A stretch of 36,069 bases of DNA from Desulfovibrionaceae bacterium (lineage in GTDB: Bacteria > Desulfobacterota > Desulfovibrionia > Desulfovibrionales > Desulfovibrionaceae), in assembly GCA_031082225.1 (NCBI GenBank), contig JAVHLG010000038.1, positions 1-36,069 on the forward strand, in the 5' to 3' direction. Below, one piece after another: positions 24,435-32,230 of the stretch. The first letter of the stretch is position 1; each line of letters starts with the position of its first letter. A program made the position numbers and the translations under genes. A model generated the notes under the pieces. It did no database searches. It had not been told where the DNA came from and saw only the letters and a list, made by a program, of their open reading frames with translations.

Positions 24435-25673
24435 TTATCCGATGAGGCTGCTGATTTCAAATATGGGAAGCAGCACGGCCACTACGATAAATCCCACCAC
24501 GACCCCCAGGGCCAGGATCAATATCGGCTCGAACAGGGCCTGGGCCATGGCCAGACGGCTATTGACCCCGTTCTCCATGATGTCCGCCGCCTTTTTGAGC
24601 ATGCGGTCCAGCGCCCCGCTCTGCTCCCCGGCGGAGGCCATCTGGACCAAAAGCCCGGGAAAGCGGGGTTTGCCGCCGAGGGCGGCGGCCAAGCTCATGC
24701 CCTCGCCCACCTCCCGGCGCACGTCCTCCAGGTCGCGCTCCACCAGGACGCTGCCCGTGGCCTTGGACACCACGTCCAGGGCCCGGATGATGGGCAGCCC
24801 GTTCTCCAGCACGGACCCCAGGGTGCGGGCGAAGCGGACCATGGCGTAGCCCGACATGATGCCCCCGACGACGGGAAAACGGAACAGGGCGGCCTCGCAC
24901 GCCGGACGCCCCCTCTCGGACCGCCAGGCCCGCCACAGGCCGAACCAGCAAAGGGCCGCCCCGGCCAGGACAATGGGCCAGTAGGATTCGATAAACGAGC
25001 TCACGGCCATGAGGATCACCGTGGCCTGGGGCAGATCGTGCTTCAAGTCGGTGAAGATGCGGGCCACGTTGGGGATGACGTAGGCCATGAGGAACCCCAC
25101 CACGCCCACCCCGACCACCAGCATCAGCCCCGGATAGGCCAGGGAGGCCATGATCCTGCGCCGCAGGGCCTGCTGCTGCTCCATGAGGTCGGCCATGCCG
25201 GACATGACCGTGTCCAGGGCCCCCGAGGCCTCGGCCGCCCGGACCATCCCGGCCTGGGCCGGGGTGAAGGCCCCGGGCGCCTCCAGCATGGCCGCCGACA
25301 GGCTGGCGCCTTCCTTGATGCGCTCGCACACCTGGGAAAGCACCCGGAGAAGGGCCTTGGAGGTGGTCTGGCCGCACATGAGCTCCAGGGCCCGCAAAAG
25401 GGGAAACCCCGCCCCGAGCAGTCCCGAGAGCTGGCGCATGGCCACGGACATGTCCTCTCCGGACACCCGGCGGCGAAAAAGGGGCGCGGACGCGGCACGC
25501 CCGCCGACAGACGCCCCGGCCCCGGCATCGGCGGATGCGCCCTCGCGCAGGCCCGTGGGATACAGCCCCCCGGCGCGCAGTTTGCGCTGGGCCTCCTGGC
25601 GGCTGTCGGCGCTGACGATGCCCCGGCGCGCCTTGCCCTGGGCATCGATGGCCGTATAATCGTAGACCGGCAC
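24435..25673 (-). CDS. gspF: Type II secretion system inner-membrane protein GspF
   Basis: 412 residues, the polytopic platform protein and first gene of the block. The N-terminus [20 protein letters not shown] is diagnostic. Two GspF domains follow: the first around [22 protein letters not shown], the second around [21 protein letters not shown]. Three transmembrane helices are present, including [20 protein letters not shown] and the C-terminal [20 protein letters not shown]. The start codon is GTG with a weak Shine-Dalgarno. A 40-residue Gly/Ala/Ser-rich insertion separates the N-terminus from the first domain. gspE, usually just upstream of gspF, is absent. Confidence 0.95.
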   Translation of the reverse strand: MPVYDYTAIDAQGKARRGIVSADSRQEAQRKLRAGGLYPTGLREGASADAGAGASVGGRAASAPLFRRRVSGEDMSVAMRQLSGLLGAGFPLLRALELMCGQTTSKALLRVLSQVCERIKEGASLSAAMLEAPGAFTPAQAGMVRAAEASGALDTVMSGMADLMEQQQALRRRIMASLAYPGLMLVVGVGVVGFLMAYVIPNVARIFTDLKHDLPQATVILMAVSSFIESYWPIVLAGAALCWFGLWRAWRSERGRPACEAALFRFPVVGGIMSGYAMVRFARTLGSVLENGLPIIRALDVVSKATGSVLVERDLEDVRREVGEGMSLAAALGGKPRFPGLLVQMASAGEQSGALDRMLKKAADIMENGVNSRLAMAQALFEPILILALGVVVGFIVVAVLLPIFEISSLIG

Positions 25674-25841
25674 ACCCGGGTTCTATCCGTTTCCCCCGCA
25701 GGCGGCAACATCCCCCGGCCTTCCACGGGCCGTCACAGGCCAACCCGGAAGGCGTCAGCCCTGGCCTGCCTTCCCCCCCCGGCGGGCGCGAAAGTCCCTT
25801 TCCCGCTTGTTTTTGGGCGGCTTCGGGGCTAGGGTCGGGAC

Positions 25842-28292
25842 ATGCGCAGGCAATGGGAACTTCTCGACCTGGACCGGACGAAACTCGTTCGTCAGGATCT
25901 CATCACCTTCGAACATTTCCTCAAGGACGCCCTGTCCCCGTTTTTGCCGTTTCGAACCTACAGCCTGTACTTTCCGCAATCCCTGTCTGCGGAAACGGCT
26001 GCGTCCTTCGGGCCGGGCCTCGACCAGGCCGCGCACCTGCCCGAGGAGGGCCGGGTGCTTCTGCCCCTGGCCTTCGAGGGCGAGCTGTTGGGCATCTTCG
26101 TGGCCAAGGGGGTGCGCATGGCCGCCCCGCGCACCCAACTGGCCGCGCTCCCGGCGGCGGCGTCCATGTGCCTGGAGCAGATCCGCCTGTACAAGGCGGC
26201 CGTGACCGACCACATCACGGGCCTTTTCACCCTCACCGGGCTGACGGCGGCCATGGAGCGGGAGATCGACCTGGTGCAGGACCGCATCCTGCCCGGCTCG
26301 GCCAGCTATTTCGACCCCAACCTGACCGGCGTGCGCGGCTGCTTCGGGCTCATCCTGGCGGATGTGGATTTTTTCAGCTGGGTGAGCCAGCGCTACGGAT
26401 TCGTCTTCGCCGAGTCCGTGCTGGCCCGCATCGGCCGGGACATCGGCCGGGAATGCCCCGGGGAGGGGCTTTGCGCCCGCATCGCCGACGACGTGTTCGC
26501 GGTCTTTCTGCCCGGGGCCACCCCGGCCAGGACCAGGGAGACGGCCGAGGCCGTGCGCGCCGCCGTGAAACGCCTGCGCCTGGAATACGGGGTCACGGGC
26601 GAGGCCGTCAGCCTGACGGCCAGCGCCGGGTTCGCCAACTATCCCCAGGACGTGCGCGGCGGGCAGTTCGTGGCCCCGGTGGCCGAACAGGCCCGGATCA
26701 TGCTCAAAAAGGCCAAAAAGGCCCTGTCCGCGGCCAAAGACCTGGGCCGGGACCAGACCATGCCCTTTTCCCGGGTGCTGGCCGAGGGCGGCATGGTCCT
26801 GGAGACCCTGCCCCTTAGCCGGGTGACCGTGAGCCTGGGCAAGTCCGTGGACGCCGAGGGCGGCCAGCGTTTCCTGGTCTGGTCGCCGCGCTACGAAAAG
26901 ACGGCCGAGATCAAAAAATCCGACGACCGCCGCCTGCTGGGCCACTATCCGACCATGATCAAGGGCGAGGTGGCGCTCATGGACGTGCGCGAGGACATGG
27001 CCTTCGCCGAGATCCTGCACGTCAGCGATCCGTCCTGGACCATCGACCCCGGCGACCGCCTCATCCTGGCCCCGGACGCGGCCGCAGCCGACGATCCGTG
27101 CGCCCCGGGAAACGACGCCGCCCGGCCGCCGCGCAAGGAGGCCGTGAGCGGGCTTTACGGCCATCGGGATTTTCCGCGCTTTTTCAGCGCCGCGCGCGAG
27201 GCCGTGCCGCGCTTCTGCCTGGTCCTGGCCCATCTGCCCGAGGCCCCGCCGGACGGGGCCTCGCGGCCCGGCCGCCATGTGGAGTCGGACATCCGGGAGG
27301 TGGCGGCGGTCATCAAAGGCCTGTTCGGTCCCGGGGCCGAGGGCGGCCGCTACAGCACCACCCGGCTGGCCTTCTATCTGCCCGGGCGGGAACCGGCCGG
27401 GGTCATGGAGCCTTTGGCCGACGCCCTGCGCCAGGTCCGGGAGCGGCTGGGCATCGAGATGGCCGCCGGGGTGGCCGGATATCCGTTTCTGACCTTTTCC
27501 AAGGCCGACGCCCTGGAAAACTGCCGCAAGGCCCTGGACCACGCCCTGCTTCTGCCCGCCCCGCCGCGCATCGCCGTGTTCGACTCCATCTCCCTGACCA
27601 TCAGCGCCGACCGGCTCTTCGCCCTGGGCGACATCTATGCGGCCGTTGAGGAATACAAGCTGGCGCTTTTGGCCGACGAGGCCAACACCCTGGCCCGAAA
27701 TTCCCTGGGCATCTGCCTGGCCAAGCTTGGCAGCCTGCCCCAGGCCAAGGCGGAGTTCGAGCGGGTCATCGCCCGGGACCAGAAAAACGCCATGGCCCTG
27801 TACAACTACGGCTGCCTGTGCCGCCGCCTGGGGGAGAACGCCCTGGCCCGCAAGGCCTTCAAGCGCTGTCTGGCCCTTAACCCCGGCGACGTGTTCAGCC
27901 TTTTGCGCCTGGGCCGCATGGCCGAGGAGGGCAAGCGCCTGGCCGACGCCCTGAAATATTACCGGCGGGCCGAAGGCCTTTCGCCCGGGGTGGGCATGCG
28001 GCACATGGCCCGGCTGGCCATCAAGCGCAAGGAGCCCGAGACGGCCCGGGAATACCTGCACCAGGCCCTGGTGCACGATCCCAAGGACGCCTTTTCCTTA
28101 AGCCTCATGGCCCGCCTGTACCTGGACGGCGGCGAGGATCCGGCCATCGCCGAGGCCATGGCCCGGCAAAGCGTGGCGCTCCGGCCGGAACGCAAGGAGT
28201 TCTGGGGAATTTTATCCCGGGCCCTGACGGCCCAGGGCCGGGACGAGGAGGCCAAGGAGGCCCTGTCCCGGGCGGGGGGCGAGGCGTCGTAG
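25842..28292 (+). CDS. GAF-like / double degenerate GGDEF / TPR protein
   Basis: 816 residues, cytoplasmic, no signal or membrane segment. Residues 1-115 resemble a GAF-like sensor. Residues ~120-275 have a GGDEF-like fold (LTGLTAAMEREIDLVQD, LILADVDFFSWVSQRYGF), but the signature is ADDVF in place of GGDEF, so cyclase activity is unlikely. A second such domain at about 440-600 has a further degraded site (GRYSTTRLAFYLPG). Residues ~610-810 hold about six TPR units (GDIYAAVEEYKLALLADEAN, NSLGICLAKLGSLPQAKAEF, LYNYGCLCRRLGENALARKA). It probably senses a ligand or nucleotide and docks partners through TPRs. It is divergent from gspF across 168 bp, so it could be co-regulated with the secretion block, but this is inference. 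Confidence 0.8.
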   Translation: MRRQWELLDLDRTKLVRQDLITFEHFLKDALSPFLPFRTYSLYFPQSLSAETAASFGPGLDQAAHLPEEGRVLLPLAFEGELLGIFVAKGVRMAAPRTQLAALPAAASMCLEQIRLYKAAVTDHITGLFTLTGLTAAMEREIDLVQDRILPGSASYFDPNLTGVRGCFGLILADVDFFSWVSQRYGFVFAESVLARIGRDIGRECPGEGLCARIADDVFAVFLPGATPARTRETAEAVRAAVKRLRLEYGVTGEAVSLTASAGFANYPQDVRGGQFVAPVAEQARIMLKKAKKALSAAKDLGRDQTMPFSRVLAEGGMVLETLPLSRVTVSLGKSVDAEGGQRFLVWSPRYEKTAEIKKSDDRRLLGHYPTMIKGEVALMDVREDMAFAEILHVSDPSWTIDPGDRLILAPDAAAADDPCAPGNDAARPPRKEAVSGLYGHRDFPRFFSAAREAVPRFCLVLAHLPEAPPDGASRPGRHVESDIREVAAVIKGLFGPGAEGGRYSTTRLAFYLPGREPAGVMEPLADALRQVRERLGIEMAAGVAGYPFLTFSKADALENCRKALDHALLLPAPPRIAVFDSISLTISADRLFALGDIYAAVEEYKLALLADEANTLARNSLGICLAKLGSLPQAKAEFERVIARDQKNAMALYNYGCLCRRLGENALARKAFKRCLALNPGDVFSLLRLGRMAEEGKRLADALKYYRRAEGLSPGVGMRHMARLAIKRKEPETAREYLHQALVHDPKDAFSLSLMARLYLDGGEDPAIAEAMARQSVALRPERKEFWGILSRALTAQGRDEEAKEALSRAGGEAS

Positions 28293-28336
28293 CAGGCGGG
28301 GAAACGAATCCGGGATGATTCCGGGCGCGCCTCCCC

Positions 28337-28702
28337 TTATGCCTTCAGGATGCGTCCGTCTGCCGCCGCCCCTGTCCCGGGCGGGTCGGGACGATGTCCG
28401 CAGAGCCCCGGTTTCGCACCCATCCAGGCCCGCGACGTCCCTTCGCAAAGCGCGACAAGACCGTAGACAAGGGCGAAAGCCAGGCAGCCTGCGGCCCCGA
28501 GCACGGCCAGCACGACCATCTCCCACAGGCTGACGGCCCTGGCCCGGCCAAAACCGCCCCCGGCCCCCACGGCGCCGCCGCCCGGGCGGTCCTCCCCTGC
28601 GGCCCGGAGCCACACGGCCATGACCCCGCCCACGCACAACGACGCAGCCAGCATGTGCGCCCCCTGCAACCACGCCGACCACGTTCCCTTCACCATGTCC
28701 AT
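28337..28702 (-). CDS. Small two-helix membrane protein
   Basis: 121 residues, family not recognised. Two hydrophobic helices are predicted, about 8-30 (AWLQGAHMLAASLCVGGVMAV) and 58-85 (LWEMVVLAVLGAAGCLAFAL, then VYGLVAL). A Gly-rich loop lies between them, and the tail contains two Cys (CEGTSRAWMGAKPGLCGH). The first helix faintly resembles the LHxLAAxxWVGG helix of copper-resistance/DUF-type membrane proteins, too weakly to name. The ATG at 28702 has GGGAGC just upstream. It is convergent with the GGDEF-like/TPR gene (44-bp gap) and divergent from the cyclase gene. Confidence 0.5.
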   Translation of the reverse strand: MDMVKGTWSAWLQGAHMLAASLCVGGVMAVWLRAAGEDRPGGGAVGAGGGFGRARAVSLWEMVVLAVLGAAGCLAFALVYGLVALCEGTSRAWMGAKPGLCGHRPDPPGTGAAADGRILKA

Positions 28703-28802
28703 GCTCCCGTTCCTCCTTCGCCCCCTCCGTCACGCGGCCAGACCGCGCCTGGACCACGGAGGTCGGCGTCCCAAACCGGCGGATCATTGTCCCCGCACGC
28801 AT

Positions 28803-28840
28803 GCCTTGCTCATTGTTGATAGAGCAACAATTGTCAAGGC
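28803..28840. promoter_or_regulatory. 38-bp interrupted dyad, probable operator
   Basis: The outer arms GCCTTG/CAAGGC and the inner arms ATTGTTG/CAACAAT share one centre (28821/28822), separated by a 3-nt mismatch on each side and a 6-nt centre: 13 of 16 positions per arm pair. There is no T-run on either side, so it is not a normal terminator. The 20-bp inner dyad is the size of a MarR- or TetR-type site. It lies about 100 nt upstream of the membrane-protein gene. Confidence 0.5.
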
Positions 28841-28939
28841 ACAAGTTACCGACCTCTCCCGGCCCAACCGCCCCGTCCGGCCACAGGGCAAGACCGCCCG
28901 GCGGGGGGGCCGAGTCCTTCAACTCGGCGAACCTGAAGA

Positions 28940-28969
28940 TTGACAACAACAATTTGAAATGACTATTAT
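28940..28969 (+). promoter_or_regulatory. Sigma-70 promoter for the cyclase gene
   Basis: TTGACA (28940-28945), an 18-nt spacer, then TATTAT (28964-28969). This is a near-consensus pair in an AT-rich patch, reading toward the cyclase gene at 29180. The -35 overlaps AACAACAAT, which partly repeats the inner arm of the dyad at 28803-28840, so one regulator could bind both. Confidence 0.65.
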
Positions 28970-29179
28970 TTTTCGCAACACGAGCGGCGTGTCCCACGGG
29001 GCGCGGCCACACGGCCCTGGCGTTTCGCGGCAGGCCGCGCACGGTCCAGGCGGCCTCTGCCTGGCCGGACGGCCCTGTGGGCGTCCCCACACGCAGGGAT
29101 CAGCGGCCGTCATGCCGTCACAATCCGTCCTGCTCCCGGCGGCTGCGAACGTGCACACACGCACGGACTGGAGGCCCCC

Positions 29180-29971
29180 ATGCCCGCCCCCTTCATCGAC
29201 ATCTCCCGGCCCGTGCACCCGGGCATGGCCGTGTGGCCCGGCGATCCGGAAACCTCCTTCGAGCGGGTGCTCGATCTCTCCCGGGGCGACCTCTGCACCG
29301 TGACCAGGCTCACCCTGTGCGCCCATGCCGGAACCCACCTGGACGCGCCGTCGCACTACCTGCCGGGCGCGCCGGACATCTCGGCCATGCCGCTTTCTGC
29401 CGGGATCGGCCGGGCCAGGGTCATCGGCATCCACAACCCCGTGGCGATCACCGCCGACGAACTTTCCGGACACGGCATCCGCCGGGGCGAACGCCTGCTT
29501 TTCAGGACCGCCAATTCGACGCGGCGTCCGGCCGATCCGGCAGGTCCGGTCGATCCGGCCCCGTTCACGGCGGATTTCGTGGCCGTCGCCATGGACGCGG
29601 CGAGGTATCTGGCTGAAAAACAGGTGCGGCTGGTGGGTGTGGACGGACCATCCGTGGGGGCGTTTCCGGACCCGTCGGCAGGCCCGGCGGAAACGGTAGG
29701 ACCGGAGGAACCACAGGAAGCAACGGGACCACTGGGACCAATGGCAGAGGACGGGCAGGCCGGGGGCGATGCCGTGCACCGCCTCCTGCTGGCCGCCGGG
29801 GTCTGGCTTTTGGAGGGACTCGACCTGTCCGGGCTGTCTCCCGGGCCGGTGGAACTGGTGTGCCTGCCGCTTCGCCTGGTCGGCGCGGAGGGCGCACCGG
29901 CCAGGGCCGTGGCCCGGCAGTTGGCCCGGCCCCTGGCACGTGCTGTCGCGCGGCGCAGGGCGAGGGTCTGA
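29180..29971 (+). CDS. Cyclase-family metal-dependent hydrolase (KynB-like)
   Basis: 263 residues. The family signature HAGTHLDAPSH (H49, H53, D55, H59) supplies the metal ligands shared by arylformamidases (KynB), isatin hydrolase and related cyclase-family enzymes. The N-terminus FIDISRPVHPGMAVWPGDPE and the block VRLVGVDGPSVG are also typical. The usual family length is about 205-230 residues. Here a Gly/Pro/Glu-rich insert at about 163-195 (PSAGPAETVGPEEPQEATG) sits between VDGPSVG and the conserved VHRLLLAAGVWLLEGLDLSG, where the family normally has a short loop. The C-terminus is Arg/Ala-rich. The substrate is unknown; no kynurenine-pathway neighbour is present, so no symbol is given. 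Confidence 0.82.
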   Translation: MPAPFIDISRPVHPGMAVWPGDPETSFERVLDLSRGDLCTVTRLTLCAHAGTHLDAPSHYLPGAPDISAMPLSAGIGRARVIGIHNPVAITADELSGHGIRRGERLLFRTANSTRRPADPAGPVDPAPFTADFVAVAMDAARYLAEKQVRLVGVDGPSVGAFPDPSAGPAETVGPEEPQEATGPLGPMAEDGQAGGDAVHRLLLAAGVWLLEGLDLSGLSPGPVELVCLPLRLVGAEGAPARAVARQLARPLARAVARRRARV

Positions 29972-30038
29972 CCGGTCGTCCGGCCAGACGTCCGGTCAGG
30001 CGTCCGGACAGGCTAGGTCCGCATGGGCGTCCCGTCCC

Positions 30039-30983
30039 TCAGGCCTTTTCCCTGGCCCCAGGCGGCGCATAAAACCCGGAACAGTCGCGGCACAGTTCGA
30101 TCCCGGCCTTGCGCCCTTCCCGGAAGAGCCGCAGCATGCCCTGCCGCACGGGATGCCCCGCCAGGGCGATGAAATCCTCCGTCAGGATTGAGCCGAAGAC
30201 CCCCCGGGCATTCAGGTCGTTGCAGCACGCCGTCACCGCCCCGTCCGGCAGCACCACCAGATTGCGCGCCAGAAGAAAGCAGGCCTCGCCCGGCCGACTG
30301 GCGGCCGTGGCCCGGTAGCTGGCGTCGTCGATGCCAAGCTCCCGGCTGCCGTCCCAGTTGTGGGGCGGGCGCAGGCTGACCTTGTCGAAGGTCTCGGCCA
30401 GGGCCACGAACGGCGGCGCGAACGGTCCATCCGGCAGAAGCGTTGGCGGCATGACGCAGACGGCCTCGGTGCGCACCGGATGGCCGTGTTTGTCGTTTAG
30501 ACGCCCAAACGCGGCCACGTTTTTAGCCACCACGTCCCATCGCGCCCCCTGCCGCATGGCCTCGAAGGCTTCCGGGCTGCCGCCGTCCAGGCTGACGCGC
30601 ACCTGGTCCACGGCCCGGCTTCGGATGATGGCCAGGGATTTTTCCGGGGTCAAAAGCATGGCGTTGGTCAAAAGCCCCACCACGGCCCCGGCCGGAAGAC
30701 GCTCCCGAGTTTCGGCGATGATCGCCAGCATCCCGGGCAGGTCGGGATGCAACAGCGTTTCGCCGCCGTTATGCAGATCCAGGCGGCGAAGATTCGGCAA
30801 CTGCCCGGCGGCCAGCAGTCCCATGACCCGCGACAGGGTGGCCGGTTCCATGATGCGGCGTTTCTTGCGATGATCCAGGGCGCAGTGGCGGCAGTGCAGG
30901 TTGCAAGTGGAATTGAATTCCAGGTTGAGCAGGGTGACGCCCGCCGCTGCGTGGGACATGCCGTCCGCCTCCGTATGGCCCAT
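30039..30983 (-). CDS. Radical SAM/SPASM-like protein
   Basis: 314 residues. The radical SAM motif CNLHCRHC (C27, C31, C34) binds the [4Fe-4S]-SAM cluster. GGETLLHPDL is the SAM-binding GGE motif, and VRVSLDGGSPEAFEAMRQGA is the typical mid-barrel block. The C-terminal half has a SPASM/Twitch-like Cys set: ACFLLARNLVVLPDGAVTACCND, then LCRDCSGFY, for an auxiliary cluster. Such enzymes modify peptides, enzymes or cofactors; the substrate here is unknown. The start ATG at 30983 has GAGGAGG upstream; a second ATG at 30959 also has GGAGG. A possible short ORF and a minus-strand promoter lie just upstream. Confidence 0.88.
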   Translation of the reverse strand: MGHTEADGMSHAAAGVTLLNLEFNSTCNLHCRHCALDHRKKRRIMEPATLSRVMGLLAAGQLPNLRRLDLHNGGETLLHPDLPGMLAIIAETRERLPAGAVVGLLTNAMLLTPEKSLAIIRSRAVDQVRVSLDGGSPEAFEAMRQGARWDVVAKNVAAFGRLNDKHGHPVRTEAVCVMPPTLLPDGPFAPPFVALAETFDKVSLRPPHNWDGSRELGIDDASYRATAASRPGEACFLLARNLVVLPDGAVTACCNDLNARGVFGSILTEDFIALAGHPVRQGMLRLFREGRKAGIELCRDCSGFYAPPGAREKA

Positions 30984-31028
30984 GCCTGGCCTCCTCGTGT
31001 ACGGGCGACATCCGCAGCGCCCCCTGCG

Positions 31029-31127
31029 TCAGAAGCAATATTGCCGAGCCTTCATGGCGGTCGCGCCCGCTGCTGCCAATGGCCTGCACAGGGCGAAAAC
31101 GGCATGCACAATACGGTATTTTCCCAT
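31029..31127 (-). CDS. Possible 32-residue peptide upstream of the radical SAM gene
   Basis: A short frame with ATG at 31127, AGAGGA about 9 nt upstream, and a TGA at 31029. The product begins MGKYRIVHAVFALCRP and ends KARQYCF. An in-frame ATG at 31151 would give 40 residues. It lies 45 nt before the radical SAM/SPASM start on the same strand, the position where peptide substrates of such enzymes are often encoded. No known precursor family is recognised and the coding evidence is weak, so this is only a candidate. Confidence 0.2.
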   Translation of the reverse strand: MGKYRIVHAVFALCRPLAAAGATAMKARQYCF

Positions 31128-31300
31128 GAAAAGCGTCCTCTTGCCTTTCATGGCGCACGCCGCCTGTCAAGACAGCACGGTCGGAACCGGTCGGTCCTTC
31201 TTCTGATGGCCACGCCCTGGGCCAGGCCGCATCGTGTCCTGCCTCGTTACAAAATGCACAGAGTCCGTTCCTCCCTGCCTGTCAGCATATACTTTCCCAT

Positions 31301-31329
31301 ATCATAACACGCAAAATACACGTTTCACA
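31301..31329 (-). promoter_or_regulatory. Extended -10 promoter toward the radical SAM gene
   Basis: On the minus strand, TATGAT (31306-31301) is preceded by TGT, giving the TGn extended -10. The -35 position 17 nt upstream reads TGTGAA (31329-31324), a weak match. The leader to the radical SAM start would be about 310 nt and would include the short ORF. Confidence 0.4.
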
Positions 31330-31358
31330 TTCAGCTTCGCCAGGTAGAAATTCCCTCA

Positions 31359-31387
31359 TTGACCCCGCCACGTCCAGGGGATAGCTT
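31359..31387 (+). promoter_or_regulatory. Candidate promoter of the coo operon
   Basis: TTGACC (31359-31364), a 17-nt spacer, then TAGCTT (31382-31387), about 50 nt before cooC. A 7-bp inverted repeat GTAGAAA (31344-31350)/TTTCTAC (31386-31392) encloses it, overlapping the -10, which would suit an operator pair or looped site. Confidence 0.5.
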
Positions 31388-31435
31388 TCTACAGTCGGTA
31401 AAAACCCTTTTGCCCGCATGAGGCCGGAGGCGTGT

Positions 31436-32230
31436 ATGAAGCTGGCCGTAGCCGGAAAGGGCGGCGTGGGCAAGACCACCATCGCCGCCTGGCTTGGCGA
31501 CCATCTGGCCCGGCAGGGCCGCGAGGTCTGGCTGGTGGACGCAGACACGGCCCTGTCCCTGGGCGCGGCCATGGGACTTGCCCCAGGAGACATCCCCGCC
31601 CCGCTCATCGCCGACGCCGACCTGATCCGGAGCCGCGTGGGCACGGGCATGATCAGCCTGACCCCCGAGGTGGCCGACCTGCCCGAGCGCTTAAGCGTCC
31701 GGGCGGGCCTGGCCCGGCTTCTGGTCATGGGCTCCGTGGCCGGGGCCGGGGGCGGCTGCGCCTGCGAGGCCAACGCCCTCTTGAAGGCCCTGTTGGCCCA
31801 TCTGGTGCTCACCCGCGACCAGTGGCTGGTGGTGGACCTGGAGGCCGGGGTGGAGCACCTGGGCCGGGGCACCGTGGCTGGCGTGGACGGGCTGGTGGTG
31901 GTCAGCGAACCAAGCTTCCGGGGCCTGTCCGTGGCCGCCCGGGTGGCGGCCATGGCCGCCGAACTGGGGCTTGACCGCCAGGTGCTGGTGCTCAACCGGG
32001 CGCTCCCCGGGCAGGCCCTGCCGGACATCCCCGGGCTGCCGCCCCTGGCCGCAGCCATCCCGCCCTTGCCCGGTCTCGTCGCCCGCCAACTGGGCGACCC
32101 GTCGGTCTTGGGGCTTCCCGAGCAAGGCGACATCGACGCGGCCATGGACGCGGTCCTGACCGCCCTGGCCGCCCAGTCACAGGATCAACCGCAACACCCG
32201 AGGTATGCGCCATGCGCTATGTCGTCGTAG
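31436..32230 (+). CDS. cooC: CO dehydrogenase nickel-insertion ATPase CooC
   Basis: 264 residues, a MinD/ParA-type (SIMIBI) ATPase that helps load nickel into the C-cluster of CO dehydrogenase. The N-terminus MKLAVAGKGGVGKTTIAAWL carries the deviant Walker A with the signature Lys, VDADTALSLGAAMG follows as the switch region, and WLVVDLEAGVEHLGRG is Walker B. The CxC motif in GGCACEANALL (C108, C110) is the metal-binding dimer site of CooC proteins. The ATG at 31436 has GGAGG upstream; the frame extends six codons further. The 3' end overlaps the next gene by 19 bp. First gene of a cooC-flavoprotein-cooF-cooS operon. Confidence 0.95.
   Translation: MKLAVAGKGGVGKTTIAAWLGDHLARQGREVWLVDADTALSLGAAMGLAPGDIPAPLIADADLIRSRVGTGMISLTPEVADLPERLSVRAGLARLLVMGSVAGAGGGCACEANALLKALLAHLVLTRDQWLVVDLEAGVEHLGRGTVAGVDGLVVVSEPSFRGLSVAARVAAMAAELGLDRQVLVLNRALPGQALPDIPGLPPLAAAIPPLPGLVARQLGDPSVLGLPEQGDIDAAMDAVLTALAAQSQDQPQHPRYAPCAMSS

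Larger units (their letters stand above)
28703..29179. other. 477-bp divergent control region
   Basis: This region lies between the small membrane-protein gene (minus) and the cyclase gene (plus). It has an AT-rich centre with a 38-bp dyad (28803-28840) and a strong plus-strand promoter (28940-28969). The ~200-nt leader from that promoter to the cyclase start is GC-rich and hairpin-prone. No gene is supported in it. Confidence 0.5.
30984..31435. other. 452-bp divergent region between radical SAM and cooC
   Basis: The region contains a plus-strand coo promoter (31359-31387), a minus-strand extended -10 promoter (31301-31329), the short candidate ORF (31029-31127) and a small dyad CTGTC-(2 nt)-GACAG at 31164-31175. 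The part around 31290-31330 is AT-rich. I saw no CooA-type site (TGTCA-N6-CGACA). Confidence 0.45.

Noticed and set aside
25755-28076. 773-codon open frame antisense to the GGDEF-like/TPR gene
   Set aside because: Low-complexity Gln/Gly/His product with no motif; the plus-strand gene has clear domains.
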